Under the pieces are notes generated by a model. That model searched no databases. It saw nothing but the letters and a program-made list of their open reading frames with translations, and was not told the DNA's origin. A stretch of DNA of 64,000 nt from Desulfomonile tiedjei. GTDB taxonomy: Bacteria; Desulfobacterota; Desulfomonilia; Desulfomonilales; Desulfomonilaceae. The stretch covers positions 62,001-126,000 of the forward strand of contig JACRDF010000002.1 of NCBI GenBank assembly GCA_016212925.1. Reading direction: 5' to 3'. A program made the position numbers and the translations under genes. This document shows, one piece after another, positions 43,978 through 53,177 of the stretch (positions are counted from its first letter, which is position 1; each line of letters opens with the position of its first letter).

Positions 43978-46900
43978 CTACATGCTAAGCAGCTTTCGCC
44001 ATGTGGAAACACCTTTGAAGCGCATGTTTTTAGGGTCTTCGGCATTTGATGACGGACGGAAGCTGACTTTCCAGTTTCCCATAAGAACAAACGGGGCCCA
44101 GTAATATGGGTGGCTTGTTCCAGGACTGTTCAAGAGGGTCAACTTGGCCTGGCGAAGCGCGTCAGACTTGGACCCTTCCTTAAGGTTTCGGTACATTTCT
44201 ATGAAAAGCTTGGCCGTGCTCTCATCGTTCACCTGCCACATGCTCAAAATTACCGAGTCCGTCCCCGCGAAGAGAAACGCCCTTGCCAAGCCCAGCATGG
44301 CGCCGCCCTCGCCGGGTTGAGTCTTCTCCGAAGAAAGGCAAGACGAGATGACCACAAGATCGGAATTCAGCTTCAGACCGAACACCTCGCCTGCTTGAAG
44401 GAACCCGTCGTTTTCCTGATCGCCGTACAGGGAAAATAGGATCGCAGGTTGATTCTGAAACTTTCCTGCTCCACTCAGAAGTACGCCGTGAGTCGCCAGG
44501 TGCACGTAATTGTACCGGCTCAAGTCGGCCTTCTTGAATAAAGTTTCCGTAGCCTGGGGTCCGAGGTAAGTCTGCGTAGGCCCTGTCACGATCTTGACGA
44601 TTTCCGAGATCTCTTTACGAGCCCCGGGCAAGGGCTTTAGCTCGTTTCCTCGTGCGCCTCGCGGCCCACCGGTGAACATGGCCATCAGCTTGTCAGCGCC
44701 AGGGTTGAATTCCTTCTTTTTTTCCGGGTCGGAATAGACCGCGTCGCCGAAAGCTACCAGGTTCCATCCTGGTTTCTTGTCCCGCTTACGGGTTCGGATG
44801 TGAGACAAAGACGCGGCGGACGGGGCGTAACAAAACGCATATTTCTCCAACAAGTAAGAGGGGCGCTCCGAGGCGGACCAGAACCGCTTCGTTGAGTGGG
44901 CCTGCGAGTCGACGAGCAACTCAAAGGGGAGTGAGGACAGAGGGCCGTGAGGTATTATCATCACGGTCTTCTTTCCTGCCAGAAAGTACTCCACCGGCTT
45001 GATGAGTTTCGAATAAAGCCTGTAAGCAACTGAGGGGTCCCAACTCGCCTGCGTGTCCGCTCGATAAAGAGGTCTGGTCAGTGCGTCTATATCCCTTTCC
45101 AGGTCCTTGGTGGCGTAATCGACAGAGTGCGTGTAAAAACGGTGCTTGTCGATGGCGAACAGGTAAGTGCGGCTCCGAGTGACCATAAATTCGAGAATCG
45201 CTTCATCCTGATCCACGATACTCTGTTGGAGTTGGTGGACTGAGACGGGACGAGGGTAGCGCAGGTCTGCATAAGAGGGATATTCTTTGACAAGGCGATC
45301 CTTGAGAGCCATGAAGGTTTGTTCTTTGGCCCTGCGTTCGTCCAACAATTTCTTAATCGCTGCCTGGTCCGGATTAATCTTGGAAAGTTCCTCGGCCAGG
45401 TGGCTGTTCAGTCTTCTCAGACTTAGTCGGAGACTCTTTTCCTTCAGCAGCAGCTCTTGAGGCAAATCCGAGAAACCGTCCACATTGATCCTTGACAGAG
45501 CATTCTCGAATGCCGCGGCTTTCAATTTTTCCACTATTCTCAAAGCCAGCTGATCGTACGCTCCGTCCGGATCCTTCTTTGCCAGATTCATAAGAACACG
45601 CAAGGTCGTCTCGAAAAGTGCCTTCTTTCCACCGAAAATAAAATCGTCTTCGTCGGATTCTCCGATGATATCGGCCTCCATGGCCTCCAGAATGGTAATT
45701 GCCTTTCTGTACGACTCTAGCGCTTCTCCGGGGCTTTTCTTCCCCTCCAGGGTGCGTCCCATGATGAAATAGGCCTTCCACAGCATGCTCCTGTCTTCGG
45801 AGCACTGGGCTATCTCAAAAGCGCGCTTTAAGTCTGCCACTGCCTCTTCAAAATCTCCGAGGATAGATGTAACCAGAGCTATCTGGAGAAGGTTTTCATT
45901 GACCCCTCTCCTGTCGCCAACTTTCGTTCGTTTCTCATAGGCTTCTCTGTAATGTTCCAGCGCGGTGCGCTGGCGGCCCAGGATCTGATAGAGCGTGCCG
46001 ATGCGAGTCAATATTAGGGCGTCGGTGCGTTCGTCCCCTGTTTCCCGAGCAAGGGTCAGGGCTTTGAGTTGATACCTAAGTGCGGCCTCAGAGTCCCCAA
46101 GTTTACTTAAAACGTCACCGAGTCGGATCAACTCGGTCTTCTGCATCGCCACGTTGCGGGTTTCGGAATGTATTCTGAGCGCATCTTCGAGGAAGTCTCG
46201 GGCTTTTGCGTACTCTTCAATTTGGTAATAGATGTTGCCTATGCGGTCATAGATTTTTCCAAGCCCCGAGTCGTTTCCGGGGTTTTGTGACACTGCCAAA
46301 GCCTTGTGATAGTGTTCCAACGCCCGCTCATAGTCTCTGAACCCTTCATAGATTTCCCCAAGATGGAAATCCAGATCACGAGATTGTGATGCAGAGAGGT
46401 CCAATTCTTGCTGAAGTTTAGCAGCCTGCTGCAGACTGGCCAGCGCACTTTCATAGTCTTCAAGCTTGGCCTGGATGACTCCAATGCTCCCCAGGGCCCA
46501 AAGCTCTCCAATCCGATCCTCTTGTTGCCGCATGGTTGCCAGGGTTTCTCCCAGCAGGGCAAGGGCTTTATTGTGTTCGCCGGAATCTTCGAGGACTGTA
46601 GCGAGTTTTAAGTTTATTGAAGCCACCGCGCGTGAGTCATTTATCTGACCGGCCAGTTCCAGGGCTGCCTTCAAGGTTGAAAGGGCCGCCTGTGAATTCT
46701 TTTTCGCTCGATGGACCATGGCCAGTTCCGACAAGATTGCGACATCGCCCCGGGGATTGTAGATCCGCTTGTTTAGCTTTTGAGCCTCTTCCAGATTTGA
46801 GGCCGCGTTCTGCAAATCCCCTTTGGCCAGGTACAGCCTGCCCAAGCTTGCCAAATCCGTGGACGCGCCTCGCGTGTCACGAATCTCTCGATGGAGTTTG

Positions 46901-49089
46901 AGTGCCATCGTGAACTTTTCCAGAGCCGCGGATTGCATGCCTCTGGCCGCATCAACGTTGCCCAAATTGGTAAGGATGTCAGCTTCGCCTTTCTTGTCTG
47001 ACAGTTCTCGATACACTGCCAGGGCGTCTTCCAGACTCTTCAAGGCTTCGGCCGAGTGATGCTGGTGTCGCTTCAAGTTCCCAATGTTGGCTAGATTAGC
47101 CGCGTAACCGCGGCGGTCACCGATCCCGTTGCGGAGGTTCAGGGCGTTGCTGAAATGCTCCAAGGCCTTGTCATGATCGCCCAAATTCTTGAAATGAACT
47201 CCCAGTGCCGTTAAATCTCGCCCCTCTCCGAAGCGGTCCCACAGGGCGCGATGTTCGTTCAACGCAGCCTGAAGCAGACTAAACGACTTATCCCGCTCGC
47301 CTCGCAGTTCGTAAGCCAGGCCCATCAGGTGGTCCGCGTCGGCCATGCCCCGGCGGTCGTTGATTTCCTGGAAATCCGCCCGCGCTTGGGCAGCGTCCTG
47401 AAGCGCCTTGTCCCAGGCCTCTCGGGCCAAACGGAAACGAGCCACCGCCAGCAAAACCTGGGCCTTTATTCTTCGATTCACACCGGCCTTGGCCTCTTCG
47501 ACGGCCTCTTTCAGCAGTTTGGAAGCAAATTCCACGTCTCCGAGGCTGCTGTGGATATCGGCCAGAAGGACTCGGGAGTGCGCCATTTGATTTCTATCAG
47601 CCACTTTCTTGGCGACTGCCAATGATTCCTGAGCGTATTCAAGGGACTTCTGAACAAATCCCTGACGGAAATAGACTTCCGCTATTAAATTAAGGGCGGC
47701 AGATTCGCTGCCGGCTGCGGACAAGCTCCTGAATTCTTCGAGTGACCTTCCTCCCATTTCGAGAGCGGACTTCAGGTTGGATCTGTCCATTTCAAGGTTT
47801 GCAAGGGTAAGCCTCACCCTGGCGGCCATCATGCGGTCGCCGGCCTTCTCGTACTGGTTAAGGGCTGCTGTAAGGCTCTTCACGGCCGGAATAATCTTCC
47901 CTTCGCTGTACGCGGCCATGCCCTTGACCATCAATGGCAGGCCATTCACACTTACATCCCCATTTTCCTTGAGAAGCGCCTGGCCCTCTTCCACTGCCTG
48001 TTGGGCGGATTTTAGATCACCGAGGATTTGATCTATGTATGCCATTCTGAATAGCGTCTCGCCTGCTTCCTGGCCCCGGTTCATCTCTCTGTAAATCTTC
48101 TCGGCTTTCTGGAAATTACTTCTCGCTGAACGGAAGTCGGATCGTGAGACTTGGATTTCTCCCACCATCAGGCTTATTCTGGCCGTTTCAGCGTCGTTCT
48201 TCTCCTTGGCAAAGGCCGATAGAAGGCGATTTAGGGTGCTCAACGCGTCGGAGTATTTGTCCAGCCGCATCAAACACGTGGCCATCTCCTCCAATAAGCG
48301 TGGCATTTCCGAGGACTCCGACGTGGGGAGTATCTTCAGCGATTCCTCGTACGACTTGAGGGCTAGCGAGTAATTCGATTGGGCCATGAGAATCCGGCCG
48401 GAGAGGAGATAATTCAGGCTGCGCTCTTTAGCATTTTTCAACGACTGGTTAAGTATTATGGCGCGGTTTACATAGTTCAACGCCTCTTTGTCACGATTCA
48501 AATGATGGCTTGCGCTTGCGGCCCCGCTAAGCGCCGCGGCCATGAGTTTCTGATCCTCAGGCGAAGACCCTTTCTTCAGCACCAACTGGTATTGGGCCAA
48601 TGCTGCCTCATAGTCCTTCTGCTTCAGGAACTCCGCGGCTTTTTTCAGTACCGCGGAAGCGGGCTCCGCTTTCTTGGCATCTTTGGGTTCCGGGACTGGA
48701 CGGAGTTTTTCAGCCGCGTCAGTATTTTTGACTTCGGGCTGCTGCTCCCCTTCGAGCGCCGCTCCTCCGGTGGTGGCATCCGGCACAGGGGCCGCAGGCT
48801 GTGAGGTCTCTCGGGGAGACTCCGCGGGCGGCTCCGGAGCTTCCGGTGCCTGAACTTGTTCCGCGGGTTTCCTGGGCCATATTTCCGGCCGACCCGGTGT
48901 TTCCACATTCAACCGGAGGGCGCTTCCGCCTCCCATTATTTTCTCGAGGAAAGTCCCTTGGAAAGCTACCGAAGGGCTTTCGGTCGGAGGAGTCATGGTC
49001 AGGCTGCGCGCCGGATCGGGGAAGGCCAGCATTGAAAGAAGGAGAAGAAAGGCTCCCGTGGCCAAAAGGCGTTTGCTGAGTAGCTCCAT
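43978..49089 (-). CDS. Giant TPR-repeat protein with CHAT peptidase domain
   Basis: A 1703-residue exported protein. The signal peptide is about 1-30 (ending FPDPARS), then a Pro/Glu-rich linker, then roughly 25 tetratricopeptide repeats (about 130-1180; many of the form ALKSLEDALAVYRELSDKKG), a helical segment, and a C-terminal CHAT caspase-like domain (about 1400-1690). The dyad is intact: His in YNYVHLATHG (near 1528) and Cys in DLVVISSCLSSEK (near 1583). CHAT-TPR proteins act as proteases set free by a partner, for example in plasmid addiction or immunity systems (TPR-CHAT of type III-E CRISPR), but most are uncharacterised. AAGGGA lies five bases before the ATG at 49089. It is cotranscribed, if at all, with nothing clear; lgt lies 120 bases upstream. 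Confidence 0.85.
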   Translation of the reverse strand: MELLSKRLLATGAFLLLLSMLAFPDPARSLTMTPPTESPSVAFQGTFLEKIMGGGSALRLNVETPGRPEIWPRKPAEQVQAPEAPEPPAESPRETSQPAAPVPDATTGGAALEGEQQPEVKNTDAAEKLRPVPEPKDAKKAEPASAVLKKAAEFLKQKDYEAALAQYQLVLKKGSSPEDQKLMAAALSGAASASHHLNRDKEALNYVNRAIILNQSLKNAKERSLNYLLSGRILMAQSNYSLALKSYEESLKILPTSESSEMPRLLEEMATCLMRLDKYSDALSTLNRLLSAFAKEKNDAETARISLMVGEIQVSRSDFRSARSNFQKAEKIYREMNRGQEAGETLFRMAYIDQILGDLKSAQQAVEEGQALLKENGDVSVNGLPLMVKGMAAYSEGKIIPAVKSLTAALNQYEKAGDRMMAARVRLTLANLEMDRSNLKSALEMGGRSLEEFRSLSAAGSESAALNLIAEVYFRQGFVQKSLEYAQESLAVAKKVADRNQMAHSRVLLADIHSSLGDVEFASKLLKEAVEEAKAGVNRRIKAQVLLAVARFRLAREAWDKALQDAAQARADFQEINDRRGMADADHLMGLAYELRGERDKSFSLLQAALNEHRALWDRFGEGRDLTALGVHFKNLGDHDKALEHFSNALNLRNGIGDRRGYAANLANIGNLKRHQHHSAEALKSLEDALAVYRELSDKKGEADILTNLGNVDAARGMQSAALEKFTMALKLHREIRDTRGASTDLASLGRLYLAKGDLQNAASNLEEAQKLNKRIYNPRGDVAILSELAMVHRAKKNSQAALSTLKAALELAGQINDSRAVASINLKLATVLEDSGEHNKALALLGETLATMRQQEDRIGELWALGSIGVIQAKLEDYESALASLQQAAKLQQELDLSASQSRDLDFHLGEIYEGFRDYERALEHYHKALAVSQNPGNDSGLGKIYDRIGNIYYQIEEYAKARDFLEDALRIHSETRNVAMQKTELIRLGDVLSKLGDSEAALRYQLKALTLARETGDERTDALILTRIGTLYQILGRQRTALEHYREAYEKRTKVGDRRGVNENLLQIALVTSILGDFEEAVADLKRAFEIAQCSEDRSMLWKAYFIMGRTLEGKKSPGEALESYRKAITILEAMEADIIGESDEDDFIFGGKKALFETTLRVLMNLAKKDPDGAYDQLALRIVEKLKAAAFENALSRINVDGFSDLPQELLLKEKSLRLSLRRLNSHLAEELSKINPDQAAIKKLLDERRAKEQTFMALKDRLVKEYPSYADLRYPRPVSVHQLQQSIVDQDEAILEFMVTRSRTYLFAIDKHRFYTHSVDYATKDLERDIDALTRPLYRADTQASWDPSVAYRLYSKLIKPVEYFLAGKKTVMIIPHGPLSSLPFELLVDSQAHSTKRFWSASERPSYLLEKYAFCYAPSAASLSHIRTRKRDKKPGWNLVAFGDAVYSDPEKKKEFNPGADKLMAMFTGGPRGARGNELKPLPGARKEISEIVKIVTGPTQTYLGPQATETLFKKADLSRYNYVHLATHGVLLSGAGKFQNQPAILFSLYGDQENDGFLQAGEVFGLKLNSDLVVISSCLSSEKTQPGEGGAMLGLARAFLFAGTDSVILSMWQVNDESTAKLFIEMYRNLKEGSKSDALRQAKLTLLNSPGTSHPYYWAPFVLMGNWKVSFRPSSNAEDPKNMRFKGVSTWRKLLSM

Positions 49090-49208
49090 CACAATCCCTT
49101 CAGTCTGACAATCAATGAGTTAGTAATCAAAGTCTAATCTCCGGTTCAACCTCTCCCGGGATCTCTTGGACCGGCCGAATGCAGGATGATCAGTTGATCG
49201 GCTGCATT

Positions 49209-50003
49209 TCAACCAGGAGACGAACGGGATTTCTTGCGCAGATAAGCGAATAGCCCGATTCCCACCAGGATCATAAACAGGCAGAGAATCTGCCCCATCG
49301 TTGCCCACGCGAAAATGAACCCTAGCTGTGGGTCTGGCTCTCTAAAAAACTCAACGATGAATCGAAATGAGCCGTACCCTACAAGAAAAGCAGCCAAGAC
49401 CTCGCCAGGTCGCCTCGTACGGACCCTAAGCCACCACAAAATGCCGAAGAGCAGCGGTCCCTCGAGCAAGGCCTCATAAAGCTGCGAAGGATGCCTGGGA
49501 AAAGGGCCGCCCGCTGGAAAAACAATGCCCCACGGCAACGCAGTGGCTCTCCCGAACAGTTCCCCATTGATGAAGTTCCCGATTCTGCCCAGCATAAGCC
49601 CGATCGGGGCAGACAATGCTCCGATGTCGGCAAGCTCCATAAAAGGCGCCCCCTGTCTACGGGCAAAAATCCAACCGGAAACCACCATGCCGATCAATCC
49701 ACCGTGGAAGCTCATCCCGCCATGCCACACGGCCAAAATTTCCCACGGCGCTTGCGCGTAGGCTTCAAGGTTGTAAAAAAGCGCATATCCCATCCTGGCG
49801 CCGACCAACAACCCCACGATCAGATAAAAAAGCAGATCGTCCGCCATCTCCACGGGAATCGGGCCGTTCTTTCGCCGAAGCTCCGCTCTGATGACCAGGT
49901 ACCCCGCGGCGAACCCCAGCAGGTACATGAAGCCGTACCACCGGATTTCCACGGGGCCAACTCTGACCAGAACAGGATCGATTTCAGGAAGAGGCAAAGC
50001 CAT
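49209..50003 (-). CDS. lgt: Prolipoprotein diacylglyceryl transferase Lgt
   Basis: A 264-residue inner-membrane enzyme that adds the diacylglyceryl group to lipobox cysteines. It has seven hydrophobic segments and the family signatures WYGFMYLLGF, VWHGGMSFHGGL, GRIGNFINGELFGR and RHPSQLYEALLEG, with the catalytic His/Gly-rich parts intact. A partner for the several lipoproteins in the window. It starts at 50003, 52 bases after the stop of the trmJ-like gene, probably the same operon. Confidence 0.95.
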   Translation of the reverse strand: MALPLPEIDPVLVRVGPVEIRWYGFMYLLGFAAGYLVIRAELRRKNGPIPVEMADDLLFYLIVGLLVGARMGYALFYNLEAYAQAPWEILAVWHGGMSFHGGLIGMVVSGWIFARRQGAPFMELADIGALSAPIGLMLGRIGNFINGELFGRATALPWGIVFPAGGPFPRHPSQLYEALLEGPLLFGILWWLRVRTRRPGEVLAAFLVGYGSFRFIVEFFREPDPQLGFIFAWATMGQILCLFMILVGIGLFAYLRKKSRSSPG

Positions 50004-50055
50004 TATGACGAACCGTTTTGCAGCCTCGGATGTTTGTCAGGAGCCAAACGCGATT

Positions 50056-50922
50056 TCATGACTCAAGACCACAAGGAGAAGATTCGGGCAAAGTCTTCTC
50101 CAAGGTCCTTATCTTTCTTTCAGCTAGTCTGGCCATGTTATCGATTTTACGGAAAATACCGCGAATAATGGTGACATCGCGATTATCCATTTCAGCACTG
50201 TTCAAAATTCGACGGATGTCCCGCATCATACGCAGAGGATTGGAGCGGTCCAAGAAACCCGCTCGAGAAAGCACCTTCTCGATGTGGGTGTACATCTGTT
50301 CACGCGCTTTTACGGATGCAGGAAGGAATTTTTGTGCCTGAAAGCCCACAGGCCGGCAAGCGACTTTGAACGCTTCGTAAGAGACTACCGCGGCTGCATG
50401 AGCCACATTCATGGACGCGAAATCAGAATCTGTCGGAATTATCATATGATGAGTGCAAAGCTTCATCTCCTCATTGGTCAGGCCCCTGGACTCTCTGCCG
50501 AAGACAATGGAAACGGGCTCCTGCAATGCTCGGTGCATGACCACGGGCATTAATTCCTCCGGTGCTTGTGCCGTGACTCTTTTTCCTCCAAGCCTTGCGG
50601 ACATGCCCACAGCCATGAGGGATTCGGCCAACGCTTCTTCCAGGCTTTCCACTCTGCGGGCGTTCTCCACGATCTCATAGGCCCCCGATGACCTGGAAAA
50701 AGCTTCGGTCTCAGGCCCGCATGCAGTTGAAGAAACCAGGATAAGTTTCCTCAAACCCATGTTTTTCATGACACGCGCGACCGCTCCAATGTTCCCGGCA
50801 TGGGTCGTTCCCACCAGGACGATCTGCAAATTGTTCAATGAAGCCGCCCAATCAGGGTGAATTCCGAACCCTCTCTGCACCTTTCGAGATGGTTTCATCC
50901 GCGATCCCGAATCAGGTTGCAT
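50056..50922 (-). CDS. trmJ: tRNA (cytidine/uridine-2'-O-)-methyltransferase, TrmJ-like
   Basis: A 288-residue SPOUT methyltransferase. The signature motifs are LVGTTHAGNIGAVARVMKNM (motif 1), PVSIVFGRESRGLTNEEM (motif 2) and IPTDSDFASMNVAHAAAVVS (motif 3, SAM knot). These place it in the TrmJ/TrmH group that 2'-O-methylates position 32 of tRNA. The C-terminal 80 residues are a charged helical tail (LRMMRDIRRILNSAEM ...). The ATG at 50922 is listed; an in-frame ATG at 50898 is also possible, since neither has a strong Shine-Dalgarno. It precedes lgt on the same strand. Confidence 0.88.
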   Translation of the reverse strand: MQPDSGSRMKPSRKVQRGFGIHPDWAASLNNLQIVLVGTTHAGNIGAVARVMKNMGLRKLILVSSTACGPETEAFSRSSGAYEIVENARRVESLEEALAESLMAVGMSARLGGKRVTAQAPEELMPVVMHRALQEPVSIVFGRESRGLTNEEMKLCTHHMIIPTDSDFASMNVAHAAAVVSYEAFKVACRPVGFQAQKFLPASVKAREQMYTHIEKVLSRAGFLDRSNPLRMMRDIRRILNSAEMDNRDVTIIRGIFRKIDNMARLAERKIRTLEKTLPESSPCGLES

Positions 50923-51247
50923 CCAAGATGCGAACGGCCGAAGGAAGAACGACCGGCCGTGAAAGCAAAATGCTGGTGTTCAATCATCTGATTGCGTCCG
51001 GCAATTTGGCCTCATGGATTTTGGCTGTGATGTGCGGCTGTTAGTCTGGGGACCTCCAGTAACACGCCAAGCCCGGACAGAAGGAAAGATATTATGGTGA
51101 GAGAGTATTGTCAAGGCATATCAAATAACAATATGTCGTTGCTAATGCATCAAATAAAGCAGAAAGGTCATCGACTCAACCAGTCCCGTGTCCGCGATGC
51201 GACCCTCGTCCTACCGCAGTCGCTGCCATGTCATCCCGTACCGAACC
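50923..51247. other. Intergenic stretch, nothing specific
   Basis: About 325 bp between trmJ and the end of the small UGA-containing gene. A plus-strand frame at 51094 spans both and is taken as spurious. No other feature seen. Confidence 0.45.
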
Positions 51248-51403
51248 TCACCCGGAGGAGAGTGCTATGCCGATCACGGTCCCGATGGAGACAGCTGCGA
51301 TCGGATTGCACCATAAAGCTCATCCAGCGCCCGCGGTCGAGCTCACCAGGTAAATCCCGAATCCCGCTGCTGCGCCGATGAATGCTCCTATTACGTATTT
51401 CAT
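51248..51403 (-). CDS. Candidate selenoprotein, DUF6132-like small membrane protein
   Basis: A 51-residue membrane protein if the in-frame TGA at 51320-51322 is read as selenocysteine. The N-terminal helix is MKYVIGAFIGAAAGFGIYLV; after the UGA (position 28) the frame continues ALWCNPIAAVSIGTVIGIAL and stops. The DUF6132 family (recalled) has a GxCxITSNP motif after a first helix, then an xGxxxGxxL helix; here the UGA aligns with the conserved Cys before ITSNP, and the downstream Cys-Asn-Pro and second helix are kept. AAGAGG lies seven bases before the ATG. A short hairpin around the UGA (GGAT / ATCC) might be part of a SECIS element, which I cannot fold. Alternatives are a nonsense mutation or a sequencing error. 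Confidence 0.6.
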
Positions 51404-51593
51404 GGTTTAGCCTCTTTTAACAATGTGCCTTATGATCAGACTAACCTCAAGAAACCGGTTGTCAAGTCGCAGGTACAAGGCACATATAAATTGTGAGCGA
51501 ATAATTGTTGGCGCGACTATCTCGGGTTACGTTACCGCCCGAGCGCGTGCGCGACCGGATTAAGCCACACGGTATAAACAAAGGAAATCCAAC

Positions 51594-52589
51594 ATGCCTG
51601 AACAATGGAACGCCGAACGACTGCTGGAGACGGGTGCTGCCTTCCAGTTATCCAGGATCTTATTGACCGCCGCTGAACTGGATCTTTTTACCAAACTGAA
51701 AGGCCGCTTTCGGACAGTGGAGGACCTGTGCGCAACCGAAGGATGGCATCCTCGCGGAGTGAGGATACTCATGGACGCGCTTGCAGCTCAAGGCCTTTTG
51801 ACCCGAACTGCTGACGGACGCTACACGGTCGAGGAATCGGTGGTGGAATTTTTGACCCATGACGAAGATAAAACCGTTCTGCCCATGATTCTCCACAGGG
51901 TTCGAATGTGGAACAGTTGGTCACATATTACCGAGATTGTTCGCACGGGCAATAGCCCTTACTATTCGACCAAGGAATCACGTTCCAAGGAAGACATGGA
52001 AGCTTTTATCGGAGCTATGCACGTCATCGGCCGCGGTAGGGCAGGCGAAATAGCGCGTTCCGTGGACTTGACCCGTTTTCGGCGCGTGCTTGACGTCGGA
52101 GGCGCCACTGGAACTTATGCCGTGGCTTTTCTTAAAGCCGCGCCGCACATGACTGCCACGGTCTTCGATCTTCCGCTGGTAATTGAAATGGCTCGTAAGA
52201 AGCTCACGGACGAGGGCTACATCGACCGAGTGGAATTGGTGGCAGGAGATTACATGAAGGACGACCTCCCAGCGGGGCATGACCTGGCACTTCTGTCAGC
52301 CATTATTCACAGCAACAGCCGTGAGGTTAATCGCGAGCTTTTCCGAAAAATACATGAGTGTCTTGAGCCGGCGGGCGTCATACTCATTCGCGATTTTGTC
52401 ATGGACATGACTCGCACTCACCCGGCCGAGGGCGCGATTTTCGCGGTAAACATGCTCGCAGCTACTACCGGCGGCGATTGTTTCACCTTTCAAGAAATCC
52501 GGGAAGATCTGGAACAGGCAGGCTTCAGGGGGGTCCGCATGACGCGGGAGGGACAGCACATGGATCAACTGATTGAAGGGGTTAAATAG
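51594..52589 (+). CDS. SAM-dependent O-methyltransferase with winged-helix N-domain
   Basis: A 331-residue methyltransferase of the plant-type/caffeate-like O-methyltransferase architecture: an N-terminal dimerisation/winged-helix domain (about 15-100; ILLTAAELDLFTKLKGRFRT, RGVRILMDALAAQGLLTRTA) and a Rossmann SAM domain (VLDVGGATGTYAVAFLKAAP, motif I; VFDLPLVIEMARKKL; AGVILIRDFVMDMTR). The SAM motif is intact. The acceptor substrate is not readable; such enzymes act on phenolics, quinones, polyketides or acids. ATG at 51594 follows AAAGGAAA. It stands alone and convergent to the small acidic gene. Confidence 0.85.
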   Translation: MPEQWNAERLLETGAAFQLSRILLTAAELDLFTKLKGRFRTVEDLCATEGWHPRGVRILMDALAAQGLLTRTADGRYTVEESVVEFLTHDEDKTVLPMILHRVRMWNSWSHITEIVRTGNSPYYSTKESRSKEDMEAFIGAMHVIGRGRAGEIARSVDLTRFRRVLDVGGATGTYAVAFLKAAPHMTATVFDLPLVIEMARKKLTDEGYIDRVELVAGDYMKDDLPAGHDLALLSAIIHSNSREVNRELFRKIHECLEPAGVILIRDFVMDMTRTHPAEGAIFAVNMLAATTGGDCFTFQEIREDLEQAGFRGVRMTREGQHMDQLIEGVK

Positions 52590-52637
52590 GCAAGTTGGAG
52601 GCCTGCCTTCCTGCCGCGGCAGGTCCCGGTACTACGG

Positions 52638-52910
52638 TCAGCCAAAGAGGTCTTCGTCCGGTCTGTTGCCCGGTTTCTCTTCGCCCCTGGTGTAGATTGT
52701 CTTGTACCTGTCTTCAAAACCGACTTCATCGAAACAGCTCCGGCACTCTTCATCATCTTCGGGCATTCCAGGTTCGATCAGGACTTCCAGACCCAGCGAT
52801 TCGTACAATTCCTTCATTTCCGAGAGGCGGGGTTCTTCCGCTGTGAACCGGCGTTGCCAACCCTGCTCCGCCAATTTCTTATGGCTTTCCGAAGTGCTTT
52901 CGTTAGTCAT
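52638..52910 (-). CDS. Small acidic conserved protein with CxxC motif
   Basis: A 90-residue protein. It is acidic and has one CxxC pair (EECRSCFDEVGFED) followed by RYKTIYTRGEE; I have seen close relatives with a similar DDEECxxCF ... YKTIYTR pattern in related anaerobes (recalled), so it looks like a real conserved family of unknown function. A zinc or redox site at the CxxC pair is likely. The ATG at 52910 has GGGGGACATTAGG upstream. Single gene. Confidence 0.65.
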   Translation of the reverse strand: MTNESTSESHKKLAEQGWQRRFTAEEPRLSEMKELYESLGLEVLIEPGMPEDDEECRSCFDEVGFEDRYKTIYTRGEEKPGNRPDEDLFG

Positions 52911-53177
52911 TGCCTAATGTCCCCCGAGACCTGTACCAGGTCCCGTTCAAACAGTGAATAATTTGCCAGATCAAGCACGGACATGAGCGAACTCAGGTCC
53001 GTGGCACCCCAAGGTCGATGTTGAATGGCTGTTGGGTACCACTGACCTGGGCACCAGGTCAGTGCTGATTTTGCTCCGAGGTCGTTTTCACCATTTGAAA
53101 ACGCACTCGTATTCGAGTTGTTTGCATTCCGACAGATTGTTAACATGCCTGCCCGAGAGATGACGATGCCCTTAAAT
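52911..53177. other. Intergenic stretch with dispersed repeat
   Basis: About 265 bp upstream of the small acidic gene. It contains CAGGTCCGTGGCACCC at 52994-53009, also at 34253 and 34424, and ACTCG...CGAGT at 53104-53117 preceded by TTGAAAACGC, also near 20101. No gene. Confidence 0.4.

Noticed and set aside
51094-51381. Plus-strand 95-codon frame
   Set aside because: Runs antisense over the better supported small membrane protein with the UGA, and has an arginine/proline-rich random look.
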